From Hsuehochloa calcarea (Eukaryota > Streptophyta > Magnoliopsida > Poales > Poaceae), in contig CM070604.1 in NCBI GenBank assembly GCA_036346395.1, forward strand, positions 7,239,904 to 7,303,903: a stretch of 64,000 nucleotides of DNA. Reading direction: 5' to 3'. Shown here piece by piece: positions 1-12,166 of the stretch (positions are counted from its first letter, which is position 1; each line of letters begins with the position of its first letter). The notes beneath the pieces are model-generated. The model was given only the letters and a program-made list of their open reading frames with translations. It did no database searches and had not been told where the DNA came from. Both the position numbers and the translations under genes were made by a program.

Positions 1-322
1 CATGAGTCATTGCTTCCCTCTCTTTGTAATTTTCCCTCCACCTCAACATTAATCCTATTTACCATTCTAATTAATTATATGATCATTGTATAGGATGGAG
101 CATTAGGGGTGCACTTGGTACAGTTCTAGCACGAACTAATTTGCCGGCGGCGAGGCTCGCGAGATTAGATCTGGGCTTAACCTATGGCGTTGCGAAAGAG
201 CAGCATAGAAACCACAAACGCACGGAACTAAACAATCCACTTGATGATTGATTCGATCGGAGTTGGGCGTATGTGTGCACAGACATACGCGAGACGCCCA
301 TCGAAGCGAGAGCGAACCAGGC
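1..322. other. Non-coding, unassigned
   Basis: No convincing coding frame. The only structure is a near-perfect palindrome at about 268-291 centred on GTGCAC. The stretch from about 100 may be old repeat, but I cannot place it in a family. Confidence 0.4.
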
Positions 323-573
323 GTCGCGCATTAGATCACGATGGACGCGCCGCGTCCCTCAGGCCTGAACTGGCCGTCATGCGTCGCTATCACCACACGG
401 TTATCCATTGATTTGCTTTGTATCTGCCTTTGTAACCTCGGAGACTCGAGGGACAAGGTTACGAAGGTAGATGCGGAGCAAATCAATGGATGGCCGTGTG
501 GTGATGATAACGCGTGATGGCCAGTTCGGGGTCTCAGGGAACGTGGCGTGTCCATCGTGATCTAATGCGCAAC
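323..573. repeat. Foldback element, ~115-bp arms
   Basis: The sequence from 323 to about 438 returns as its reverse complement at about 457-573, with roughly 15 percent mismatch and a spacer under 20 bases. The outer arm ends begin GCGCATTAGATCACGATGGA on both strands. A transcript would form one long hairpin. It is most simply a foldback MITE; no clear target duplication is visible. A young MIR or siRNA locus is possible but not shown by sequence alone. Confidence 0.7.
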
Positions 574-1958
574 TAGGGGTGGATATCGAGTTAGATACTC
601 GTCTTATCGAGTTTTTTTTTTTCGAAATTGACACAGTTTGGTACTATAGTTTAGTATCATTTTATTTATAGTTTAAAAGTATTTTTAGAACCGAGCTAAT
701 GAGCTGAGCCGAGTCAGAGTGAAATTCAATTTCATTCGAAATCGATTTATTTTAATATTTAACCAATTAACGAGTGTAGCTAAAGTAATTTTGAACCGAG
801 CCAACGAGCCCACTACGCTGCTGCCTCCGGACACCACTCCACACTGTCGGCGTGTTCCGGTTGCGTGCCGGCCGGTTCCCTCTATTTGGGCAAGCTTCTG
901 ATTTGAGATGCTGAAACGGCAAATTTGTCTAATAAAGTTCAGCGAGAACACGATTCTAGCCAAGCCGCAGACAATCGAACCATACTTCAACTGGACTGGT
1001 GGACGAATTATATCGATGGGCCCGCAATAGCTGATGCAGGCATGGAGCGCACTACTTTCTTCACTATTTGATGAACCGTAACTACGATGGCATGATCCGG
1101 CACAAGCGCGCATCTGAAAAACGATCAGGCACAAGCCGATGTTGGGTAAGCATTCAACGTGAGAACGAGCTAAAAGCTGGAACCTGGATACATTAGCACT
1201 ACATGGATGACAGTATCTCAACGGTCCGCAGGCATGTTGTCAAACCGATCAGCGTTATAAACCACTGCATACTTGCATGCAGCTATAAGCCTATATAACT
1301 CTAGAACTTCGTGTCCAAATTCATGGTAATGCAAAATCAGTACCATGAATCAAAATTCAGCTCTTTCAGGCAGAAAAGCATCAGTATGAATACACACACA
1401 AAAATTCCGACACAGGTATCAAATAACTTAACTTTTACAAGGGAACTCAACGATTCCGTATATCTCACAATCACACAAACCAAGCAGCTCTTGTTACAAG
1501 CAAGGACCTCACTCTCTGTTCCCAAACTTGTAATAACTAACAAACCTTAATTGGCCTGCAACAATCAGTTCACATTCAGACTGACCGACCGACGACTTCA
1601 AAATAACTCAACTATTACCCAGAAGGGGGGCAAAAAGGAAAACATATCAGACTCCCTATAACTGACACTAGACTGACTTATTAAACGCACCTCTAAGCAA
1701 AAGGTATAAATGAAAGAATATGGATCTGACACGTCCATTGCGATACTTCTAGACACACGGCTGGTAACTTTTGATTACAAGGTATGAAACAACGAAGAGG
1801 TATGAACATATCCTAGGGGCACAATGAAGGCATATCCGCATATATATATACCAGTGCTGAATTCCTAAATATGCAATCTGGCAGTAGAGAACTTGTCCAA
1901 GGATGCCCCAGAAGTTTGAAGGCTGCTGTCCCAGTACAATATCTGCAAGTTGGTGGCC
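574..1958. other. Non-coding; includes 3' flank of kinase gene
   Basis: AT-rich sequence without a supported gene. From about 590 to 880 there are degenerate GAGCCGAG/GAGCTC-type repeats like those of hAT-like grass repeats. The last few hundred bases before 1958 should hold the 3' UTR and polyadenylation region of the minus-strand kinase gene. Open frames here lack homology and splice context. Confidence 0.4.
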
Positions 1959-4900
1959 TTAGGGTTGCACCTTCTGGGATGCAGCCATGGAGCGCAACCT
2001 GCCAGCAATCTCTGTAAAGGTTGGCCGCTCGGATGGTTCTGTCGACCAGCATTGCTCCATCAGTGATCTCCACTCTGGGTCACACGAGTCAGGCACCGAC
2101 GGTCGTAGGGTGTTGCTCACAATGCCACCTGCCAACAAAAGAACAGTTTACAAAAAGTTTGATTACTGACCATCTCGCTATCTAATGCACGTTATAATTT
2201 CTACTAGGCTATCACTCGAGCATTATGTAAATCTGTCATGGCAGATTTGTACCCACCTATAATAACACCATAATGTAAATCTGCATATGGTTCTTCTCCT
2301 GTTAGGAGTTCCCAGAGAACAATCCCAAAAGAGAACACGTCAACCTGAGGGCAACATGGCAACATTAATGTGTGGTTCTACGTGAACCTGAATATATATG
2401 TCTAAATGATAACAGACACAGAAGCAATATAAATGGATTAGAAGACCTTTTCAGAGACCAAGCTGCTACTTCCATTCAGAAGTTCCGGGGCCATCCATGG
2501 AAGTGTTCCCCTCACGCCACCAGAGATGAGGGTCTGACACTTTACTTTTGAAAGCCCAAGATCACCAACCTGCATCATCCAAGAAAATCATTGCATATAT
2601 ATAGGGAAAAAGGATGCTTTTAACCAATTTGCGTTTGCAAGTGACACATGCAAGATATTAAAACGTGAAGTCCTAAATATCCTATAGACAATCTGACACA
2701 GATGGCTAGTTGATCAACTAATACAAAATTCAAATGGCAAATAAGTAAATCTGGCGTCTATATACATAGGTCTTTGCTAGATAGTAGATACTTCTCTTAT
2801 TATCTCCTGTAGCCATGCAACCCATTTGTGTTTTAATAACATAGAACCATGATGAGAGCTGCTCCATCCATCCGAACATACATATCCCATGTTCCTTCAA
2901 GTGTCACCGAATTCCTTCAAGTGTCACCGAAGTTAGCCACAATGATCCCCAGCTAACTTGATGTCATGAACCATGGTACATTGTGGTAGTAGAGAGGAGA
3001 TGGCGCATGGGGAGAGAGGCGCACAACAGCTAGGAAGAGGATAGATTGAGGAAGACGTGAGGGAGATAGGGTAGCTTTGGTTTATTCTTTGCTTGCCTAA
3101 ATCTCACGTACATAGCATCCTTCTATAATGGATGTTCACCTCCTTGCCCAAGCTAACTCTAATACACAACCTTGGTTGTGCCTAATATGACTAACCTTTC
3201 CTAATAGGGGGAAAAACTATATGCCATTACAAGTGTTCCAAATCCCTGATATACCATTGCAAAGTGGTATCTCCCTTACATGCCACTACATTCCCTTATT
3301 TGCCACCGCCGTCAGCTCCGTTAGATTTTTCTTGTCAAAATTTTCCAAAATGCCCGAATTACCCTCGACTTCTTCCTCCATCCTCTTTTGATGCACTTTC
3401 TTTTTCCACCCATTTCCTCATTGTTTTCCTCACCAGAAGACGCGCCGACGTCAAGCAGCACAACATCCATGTCCTCGGTGTGCCCCACGCAAGCATCCCC
3501 AACTCTCCAAGCCTTCCCACACCTCGCCAACCGCATCGCCGCCACCGCCTCGACCTTCTGATGCTTGCGGTGCTATCTTACGGACCGCATCAACCATGGA
3601 CGTCTCTGTCACCATGCCCGTGTCTTCACCTGAGCCCCACCATAGCAACTTGTAGTCGTTGTCGCCCCTCACAAACCTCGTCCGCGCCAGCCTCCTCACC
3701 GACCTAGAGTCGCCGGCCTCAACTTCCCCTGGTCTCCTACTCCTCCCATGGCACCACCTCTGCCCCGGCCTTCTGCTGCTCCGATGAATCGGGCGGCGGC
3801 GGCGACGCCAAGTGGGAGAGTAGGAGACGAGGCTGGTGACATGAGGTCGCGGGCAAAACCGGCGCTGGCAAGCGCGGCGGAGACAGCGAGGAGGCTGGGG
3901 CGCGCGACACCATGGGAGGATGAGCAAGAGGAACCAAGGGGAGCAGAGGCTGGCTGCGCTTACGTCCTCTCCAGTTCCAACATAACCGTCAGTCGACCGC
4001 TTACACCGCCGCCATCGCGGGAGTTAAGAGCCGGTGCCTACGCCAACGGTGGTGATGGGGATGGCGGTACCCGTCCCGGTCCCGGAGGTGCATGCTCCGG
4101 AGGCCGAGGTCGTTGAGGAGCCGGTGGTGAAGACGATGCCGATGCCGGAGGTTGAGGAAGAGGAGATTTCGAATTTGAGGTCGGCATGGACTCCACAGGC
4201 AGAGGTGGATGTAGAGAATAAGGTGGCGCCGTCCGGCGGGGTCGATGGCCTCGTGGAGCAGCCTGGCGGTGACCGCCGCCACTCTCTGTGTCTACGCGTG
4301 TGTGCTGTGTATGACAGAGAAGAAGACGACAAGGGCAAAATTCAATTTTCACAGCTACTTCATGGCTTGATTGGTCAACAATGGCATAAAAGGGTATAGT
4401 TTCGAGTTTGCAGTGACATAGAAGGGAGATGTCACTTTGCAATCGCATATCAAGGACTTAGGAGCTTTGTAGTGGCATATAAAAAATTTCCCCTCCTAAT
4501 ATGACTGAACTTCCTAATCTCTTGAACTCTTATCTCTAACTCCTCCTGGGCTTGGACTCTTGTTGGACGCTGCTGCTGCATGCGTCACTCCTTAGCCCAT
4601 ACGGCCGGCCAGCCGTACACGCACACGACACTTGAGGTAGCTCAAAATCAAAGATGTGTAGTTTATGACGCAACTCATCATTTGCTAAGTAGCGGTAGCC
4701 GGTAGGTTCTCGTGCACGTGAAAATCCAGTCATATCAGCAACTCTCGAGCATCAAAACTAAATGCCTATCTGATTATCACAGCAAGCACCGTATGTTCCT
4801 AACTACAAAAATAAATTTGTAAAAGTACGTGGAGATATGGTGCTAAATTTTTACCATTAGTGCCTAATTTGGAAAGTTAACGTAGGATGGCTGTTAGCAC

Positions 4901-7900
4901 ATGGGACCGATCTACACACACGAACGCCTGGAACGGCAAAACGAGATTGCAAAACACGAGAGACAGATATTTGTGCAGCTCAACCACCTTCTGCTTTTCT
5001 GGTTTTTCTTCTCCTTTTATTCTGATCAAGAGACCTACTGATGATACTGTTACATGCAATGATGCACCCACTAATGATACCGTTGCAATGCAGTGATGAG
5101 CCACTAACTATGCCGTTACATGCAGCCACTAACTATGCCACTACGCACCAAACTCCACGCCCGAAGATGCCGTTACATGCAGCCACTAATCAACATGTAC
5201 ATGCACATTTTCAACTACAACACAAAACCAAATGCAACGTGATTAAGTCTAACAATAGCTTGCCCAATATAAAGCACTGTGAATACGATATACAAGGGAA
5301 CAAATGACAATCTAGCAGCGAAGTGCAACAGGAGAATAAAACAGGGGAAATGTGCTTCTTACCTTGCATATTGGACGCTGAGGGTCCCTTAAATTAACAA
5401 GCAAATTGTCACTTTTCAGGTCAAAGTGCACTATGTTTTTGTTATGCAAATACTCCATTCCAAAAGCAGTATCCATGGCAATTATTAATCTCTTACGTTT
5501 ATCAAGGGTCCTGCGCAGACAGAAAATGTAAATCCCTTCAACTCCCCGTAAGATCACCGGTTTCCATTTTTCAAGATGTAGCAGATCGATACGGAAGATG
5601 ATTTATAAAACATATGGTACATATAAATAAGGGGCGTACTTGGCATTCTTCAGCAAAGCTGTCCTAAGTGAGCCATTAACCATGTATTCTGTAACCGTGG
5701 CAATGGATCCTCCAGGTCCATCTAGAACAACACCGTAAAAGGCCACCACATTTGGGTGGTGTAGATCGGCAAGTTTAGATGCTTCATTCCAGAAGTCATT
5801 CCGCTGCAAAGATTCAGGACCTATCAATATAACAAGCATAACCAAAGAAAAAACAATCCGGAGAATGAGAACAAACAAACCATCTTGTCTTGCTCAGATG
5901 GCTTCCCAGCGAAACATCTGTCATTGATTCTTTTTATTGCAACATCAGAGCCCCTCCATTTACCATGATATACAGTTCCAAAAGTTCCAGAACCAAGTTC
6001 TTGGAGCTCTTCAAGGTCATTGTTCTTTATAATCTGGAATATGAACAAGTGGATGGTAACAAAATTATAAATAAGTACAATATATTAAATACGTGCATGT
6101 TGAAAAATATATATTTCATGATTTTAACCTGCAGGCGTCCAAGGTCATCCGTAACTGGATATCCTGAAATCCAATCTGCTGGTCTGCTCTTGATAACCTG
6201 CACCATTCTAGTGTTTAGCACTGAGGATGACATAAATCAGGACATAGAGGAGCGTCAAAGGAATGACTTCTTAACCTCGTTGGTGTGAGCTTCCCCATCT
6301 ACTTTACTAGTGACAACCCCCACTTTTTCATTTAGAAAAGGAGGTTGAGGCCCAGATGACTGAGTACTAGATGTAGCTAAACCGTCCTCCATACCAAGCA
6401 AGTCTGGGTTAGTGATATCATCGCCTGGATTGATGATAGACAGGAATAAGAATTTGCAACTTATAAGTACACATATTGACAAGGATTTATTAAAAGTATG
6501 GCTAGCAATAAACCTTTGATAAACCGAGTATGTTCTGCATGTGCGTCATTGTGATCTGATTGTTGGTGGAGAGAAACATCTTCAGCCGGGATATTCAAAT
6601 CTGGCCCTTTGCAATTCAACAAAGAGTTGTGGGAATGGGGATCCTTTGGGCTTATGTTCTCCCTGCTTGCTACCCTCTTAGGTCTTGGTGGGAGCGCATG
6701 TGCATTCGTAAGTTGGTCCACATTCGGAGCATGGTTTCCCAATGCTGCTGTTGGTACATGAGCATTAGCGTTCGGAGGAGCAATGACTTCATGTGGAGCT
6801 TCCTTGTGATAAACTTCAGGCAGAACATCCTTCCGCTCACTCATTGGATTAACAGTGGTGTTTGTATAGACAAGATCAATACCATAAGCAGATGGAGGCA
6901 CTCCACCAGGCCCAACTTTAGTGACAACATAACTAGAGTAGGGTCCCCCAATGCTCATCATGTGTGGTATATGGCTCACATTGGCATGCTGGACATTGTG
7001 CAAATAAGAGCTGGCCACAGAAGGTGGCAGCATTGGTTCAGTTGGAAGGACTACATTTGGTTCATTGATATCAAAAAAAGTGTTGGTGTTGCTCTGGTGA
7101 ACCACCTTTGCCTGATAGTGTTCTGGTATTGCATTCTGGGGTAAACCATTCTCAGGTGCCGCAGCATGCTTCCTTTGTTCAGTAGAGCCAGAAGCCTCGT
7201 TGGGGCTCACCTGAAGTGAATCCATCATTCTGTCCACATTTGCCATATAGGTTGGCACAGCCACAGGTGCCACTGGAGGCACATTAGCATGACGAGGCTG
7301 TCCATCCTCGTGATGCCTTGCATTGCCACTCAGACTACCTTCGCCTGCAAGCTGATTATTGGGACTATTTTGCTTCACTGGATATTGAGCCATTCCATGG
7401 CCTGAAGGCAATTGCTGCGGCATAGCTTGTTGATGAGAGCTTGCAATATCAGTATGGATGGAACTTGGAGAGACTACTCTCTCCTTTTCATTAGGGATTA
7501 AGGGGATATGGCTAAAACCGTAGGTCGACGGCAACTTCTGTGGCAGCAATTGCTGCTGCTGCACATACACATGCTGATCCAAGCCAGATGGATCAACAAG
7601 CACTGAATTTGTAATCCCTTCCACCTTTGGAGCATACACCCTCTCCCTCTCAGGCAGCACTGGATGCATGTGTGTGTAACCATAAGCCCCCATCGGAGCT
7701 GGCACTGCCCGCTCCGACATCATAATCCTTGCCACATCTTCAGGTCGCAGGCTCATGAACACTGGCACCGGCCCAGCCCCACCGTGCACATCACTGCCAT
7801 ACTCATTCACCACTGGATCAGAGTGTGCGTGAGGTAGCGCCTTCAAGCACATATTGCAGTCTTCCAACCTTGCCACATTGCCTGGTGGCGGCTGATTCAG

Positions 7901-8713
7901 ACCCTGCATGGCCTCTCTATGATCATTCAGGAACACAGGCGGCAGTGGTGGCAGCTGTGACAGTGGCTGCCGGTACCTTGCCACCTCCACATGTGGATGC
8001 GGGTTCGCCTGTGGATCCCTCACTCCAGCGGTACTCTCCTGTGGCTTCACTGGGACAGGAGCGGCATTGCTGAAGAAATCAACAAGTGGCGGCGGAGCCG
8101 CCACACTAAACGCCGATCTCACAGCATCATTGGAGCAAGTGGAGGTGGGGGAGAGCGCAGACGGAGAGCCGCAGCCGCCGCCTCCTGAAGGCAGCTGTGG
8201 AGGCAGCCCGCCATCAGAGTTCTGCGTGGAAGAGAGGCTTGCGAGGCTATCCTTGCGCACGATGCCATTCACGGCCTCCAGATACCGAAGCCCAGCGTCG
8301 TAGCCCCCGCTCTCCATCTCCTCCCCACCCGCGCCGCCCACCGTGTCGGAGATGGGGAAGATGAACACCCGTAGCTTAGGGCTGGCACCAGCCAGTTTAT
8401 CATACTCCTCAATCATATTGTCGAGGTCCTCCGGCGAGGACACCGAGATGAGCGCGTCGAACCCCTCGTCGGGGAGCTGGTACTTCACCGCGAAGTGCGG
8501 CCCGGTGGCGCCTCCGTACGCCTCGGCGAGCCGCGCGAAGAGGTCCAGAAGCGCCACCCCGCGTGGCACGGACAGGATCCGGGTGTCGCCGCCGGCGTAC
8601 CGCAGCGACCCGTCCCCAGGCCGCGGGAGAATGCGGCCGCCGAGGCTGCACAGCAGCTTCATCCGCTCCCCGCCGCCGCCGGCGTCGTTGGCGACCCCGG
8701 CGGTGGCGGCCAT
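1959..8713 (-). CDS. PB1-domain Raf-like MAPKKK (B4 type)
   Basis: Serine/threonine kinase of the plant Raf-like MAPKKK family. Inferred exons, all with GT-AG borders and matching phases: 8713-6514, 6424-6276, 6197-6129, 6033-5881, 5803-5640, 5510-5363, 2569-2447, 2344-2257, 2128-1959; product 1087 aa. The start MAATAG is chosen because the upstream frame is low-complexity leader. A PB1 domain spans about residues 18-119, followed by a long disordered Pro/Gln/His-rich linker. The kinase domain (about 813-1080) has the glycine loop GSGTFGTV (820-827), VAIK Lys840, HFD in the catalytic loop (Asp942), DLG in place of DFG (964-966), GTLPWMAPE, DVFSFGIVLWE and RPTF. HFD is usual in this subgroup. 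Arabidopsis B4 Rafs phosphorylate SnRK2 kinases in osmotic stress; that role is inferred here. The 2.8-kb intron 6 carries a Mutator-type insertion. The gene looks intact. Confidence 0.93.
3208..4493. mobile_element. Non-autonomous Mutator-like element in kinase intron
   Basis: The two ends are ~100-bp imperfect inverted repeats (GGGGAAAAACTATATGCC near 3208; its relative reversed at 4470-4493). They are flanked by near-identical 9-bp sequences TCCTAATAG (3199-3207) and TCCTAATAT (4494-4502), fitting a Mutator target duplication. The flanks also share a longer local repeat, so the exact duplication is uncertain. The interior (about 3430-4300) is GC-rich with open frames on both strands and no transposase. 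This is the look of a Pack-MULE, but I do not recognise a captured parent gene. It lies in the intron between kinase exons 6 and 7, with no sign that it disrupts the coding sequence. Confidence 0.72.
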
Positions 8714-9100
8714 CGGTGGCGGCGCGGAGCCCCCTCCCTTCCCCCTGGATCTAGCTAGCCTAGGGTTTTGGGGACGAATCGAAACCCTAAACTCCACGCG
8801 TTTGCGCGCGCTAGCACTGGACAGTTTGGAAGATTTGGGGGCGAATCGCTCGATGCTTAGCTCATGGCTTGGGTTGCTTGGTTTTAATTTTTCATTTCTG
8901 TTGTTCTGGGGGAGAGGGGAAGGTGCCGAGGTGGAGCAGGGAGGGAGGGAGGGAGGGAGGGAGTGCGGAGGGCGTATTGTACTCAAAAACCCTTGGCTCG
9001 CTTCGGCTGCCGGTTTTCTTTTCTTTTCTTTTTTCGGCGTCGGTTTTTCTTATGTCGGATTTTGGAGCTTTCTATTTGGTGCTGGGTTTTTTTCTTTTTC
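8714..9100 (-). promoter_or_regulatory. 5' UTR and proximal promoter of kinase gene
   Basis: The sequence just upstream of the kinase ATG is CT-rich on the coding strand, including a (TCCC)n run at about 8939-8963 and a pyrimidine-rich stretch at 9010-9050. Such tracts are common in plant 5' UTRs. No clear TATA box is visible. The coding frame stays open upstream to 8986, but that leader is low-complexity, so the start at 8713 is preferred. Confidence 0.5.
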
Positions 9101-10704
9101 GGGTCCCTGATTTGGATCTTTTACCTCTTTTTTGTTTTTTGCTTTTAAATTGTTGGGAAAACTTTGGTTTTAGGTTTTGTGGGTCATTAGAGGGGAAATT
9201 GTGTGTGAATGTGGGATACATAGAGAACTTTTAGGCACGGTGCATATTGTACATGGTTACTGGTACTGATGCAGTAATAACGTATGATTTTTAGAAATAT
9301 ATTTGATAATAAATTCATTATATATCATTACATAGGTGCTTACAAATAAGTTTGTATTTGTAGTGCAAAGTAAATTGTGATCGACTTCTAATGATAGAAT
9401 CTTGTGCAGCTAGATTGTTGGCTACTGTATAACTCGGTGGAAATTCATGTTTCTACACACACAGATCTAGATATCTGTGTGGTTGTTCCAACACCAATTG
9501 GATTATTGAGAAATAATAATCGTCATTTACCATTTTCGATGGCGCCGAATAATTTAGTTTTGATGGCATATTTATTTATTTATGTTCTTTTTATTGGCTA
9601 AACTTGCCTTTGTGTTTGAAAATTCATTTTTAAATACCGATAGCAAAAAAAAAAGTCCATCGCTATGATCAATGTCTGTATTTTATGTGATGATGTCTAT
9701 AGCGACTATTTATGGAGTTGTAATGGACCAAAATGGAGATGCAAAAAGGAAAAAAATAGTATACATTTCCTCTGGACAGCTTCGCTCTCCACAGTGCTTT
9801 TTCATATTAATGAGTTTCCCACTATTTCTCGTGGTATTGAACCCATAAATAAAACCATTATCCGCTTCCATACTAGTACTGTATCAAATTTACGCAGTTT
9901 ATTGATGCATACTGCATCTACTACGGAACCCAATCAATCCGCACCCACTAACCCGGCCATTCATATGCACAAACCACTAATTTCAGTACTGCACGTGACA
10001 TTCTAACAGGGTTAAGACTTCAGGTATCCCCTCCTACAAAATGAAAGAAAAACTAAAATGTACTCGTGTACACACACACACGAGCGCATTACAAACACAT
10101 TACAAAATTACCGGCGAGATGTTGTGTTTTACTGCTAGACGTATGAAACTGAATAGTCGTATCTTGAAAATAGACAGTAACACATACACAAATTACTGTC
10201 ATGTCCCCCATCAATTACCGTCGAATCAACTTTCACGTGGAAGCAGAAGTTTCTAACCCGTCTACTGGAGTTAACGGTGTTGGTATGAGGACTGTGCATA
10301 AGCGTGTTCTACCTGATCTGGTCGCACGAAATAGGCTGGTTAACGTAGAATAACTATTATACACATAACCAGATAATAGTATATATATATAGTACCGTAA
10401 AAAAGCACTCCTATGTCACGAGGGTTGCCAGTTTAAAACAATCATTTATGAGGCTAAAAAACGACAGATCTTGTCTTGCAGTCACACAGGAACAAAATTG
10501 AAGAGCCTTGACCTTAGGTGGCATACATTTAGTGGGCACCCCTCTCTACATCAGTGCACCTCACAGAATCTTAAAGTGGCTCGGTTCGTTAATAGGATGC
10601 TTTAGGGTGTAATTGGAGGGCTTGATCTTTGAGATGTGGCGCGAGAGAGTTGGCTTTAGCATTTAGCATCCTAGTGCAGAAGTAGTAGTGGTCACAGTTT
10701 CATA
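9101..10704. other. Intergenic, no gene seen
   Basis: AT-rich non-coding sequence upstream of the kinase gene. Short open frames have no recognisable domains or splice context. No transposon ends with target duplications were found. Confidence 0.4.
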
Positions 10705-10838
10705 CTCCGTTTCACCAAATTAAGTTGTTTTGGAATACGTAGAGTTGAACATTGGTTATCGATGTCTTTCTAAATATTTAGATTATATATATATATATAG
10801 GACGCCCGTTTCGTACTCCTGGGAGTACATACTCCCAC

Positions 10839-11408
10839 TTCGAATATACCACTTAAATAAATATATTATACTTCTTTATCATTTTCAGTATACATAAATA
10901 CCAATTATAAGATACTCCAGTGCAATTTGATTAAAAAATTTTCATTGGAGTCCTTTATTTTTGTCATATACCTTTTTCATATATAAATAAAAGTATACAC
11001 ATAAATTTTCTATAAAAAGTGGACTTTCATGAATTTTTTCATAGAACTCACTTTGGAGTATCTTATAATCATCATTGGAGTATGTACTCCTGGGAGTATG
11101 TACTCCCGCCTCTCATATACCACTTAAATTGTATGATAATACCTATTTATCTATTTGAGTATACTCCAATGATGATTATAAGATACTCCAAAGTGAGTTC
11201 TATGAAAAAAAATTTCATGAAAGTCCACTTTTTATAGAAAATTTGTGTGTATACTTTTGTTTATATATGAAAAAGGTATATGACAAAAATAAAAGACTCC
11301 AATGAAAAATTTTCAATCAAATTGCACTGGAGTATCTTATAATTGGTATTTAAGTATACTAAAAATGATAAAGAAGTATAATATATTTATTTAAGTGGTA
11401 TATTCGAA
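10839..11408. repeat. Long inverted repeat (~245-bp arms)
   Basis: Left arm about 10839-11083 and right arm about 11161-11408 are reverse complements with only scattered mismatches; the loop is ~77 bases. GGGAGTACATACTCCC-like short palindromes flank the left arm and lie in the loop. A transcript would form a very long hairpin able to feed siRNA production. A related but weaker element lies at about 40111-40465. Confidence 0.85.
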
Positions 11409-11427
11409 AGAGATATAGTATGACAAG

Positions 11428-11429
<2 letters not shown>

Positions 11430-11482
<53 letters not shown>
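11430..11482. repeat. (TA)n microsatellite
   Basis: About 26 uninterrupted TA units directly right of the long foldback and inside the interrupted MITE. A shorter TA run at 10787-10799 borders the other side, so the foldback may have inserted into or expanded a TA tract. Confidence 0.95.
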
Positions 11483-11485
<3 letters not shown>

Positions 11486-11618
11486 TGAAAAGTGCATTCA
11501 TAATATTATAATTTTTTTGGGTTTTATAAATATATTATACTATAAATAAGTGGTCAACGTTGCATTTTAGAGACCCTGTCAATGTATAAAATGATTTGTT
11601 TTTGTGAATCGGAGGGAG

Positions 11619-12166
11619 TAGTATGAAAAAAACGTTGGTGCAGAGAGATAAAACTTATTCCCCTCGCACAATGTATTTAAAAAGAGAGGATTTGAATTTG
11701 AGTCAACTAGTCTACTACCCATAGTGCTAACCAACTAACCCCAAAAGACTCTTCACTTAGTAGTATGACAAGTCACGTGTGCTTCTTGCATTTCTAAGCC
11801 GAAGCTTACTTCTATTAGGAAACAAACGTCCCATTTGTACCAACATTTTGCATGTTTGCAGCAAAGTATTTAATTTCTCCTATCTTATCAAGTACTCCTA
11901 TACTCATACCGATAGCTGTAGTATTATATTATTTAAAACACAACATTTTTGGATCTTCGATGCATACTAAATCCGCTTCTTTTTGCGAAAAGAAGCCTGT
12001 TGTAAGCAAGATGATGGAGGACTAATATGGATGGGCCTGAAAACGATCCGATTAGCACGGCAAAGCGACGAGCAAAATAGAAGGCCAAGGTAGCCGGACG
12101 CAGATCCTCTGCCATGGCAGAGGTGCGCATTACACAAACATTAAGGTTCGGTCGTCGGTTTAGATC
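11619..12166. other. Intergenic, no gene seen
   Basis: Non-coding AT-rich sequence with no recognisable domain and no bounded mobile element. Confidence 0.4.

Larger units (their letters stand above)
10705..11618. mobile_element. Stowaway MITE split by a foldback insertion
   Basis: The left end (TA then CTCCGTTTCACC at 10705) and right end (GAATCGGAGGGAG then TA at 11619-11620) match Stowaway (Tc1/mariner-type) MITE ends. The sub-terminal pieces read as one MITE: AAGTTGTTTTGGAATACG with TCTTTCTAAATATTTAGA on the left, and AAGTGGTCAACGTTGCA on the right. The middle, about 10797-11480, is foreign: a long foldback plus a TA microsatellite. This is a nested insertion. Confidence 0.72.

Noticed and set aside
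323..573. Annotation as a microRNA gene
   Set aside because: The arms are far longer than needed and match like a foldback transposon; without small-RNA data a MIR call is not supported.
3264..4448. Several open frames on both strands, up to 158 codons
   Set aside because: All lie inside the GC-rich non-autonomous Mutator-type element; overlapping frames in both directions and no recognised family.
6560..7144. 194-codon plus-strand frame
   Set aside because: Antisense shadow of the kinase linker region.
8343..9110. 255-codon plus-strand open frame over the kinase first exon
   Set aside because: Antisense shadow of the GC-rich PB1 exon; no domain and no splice context.
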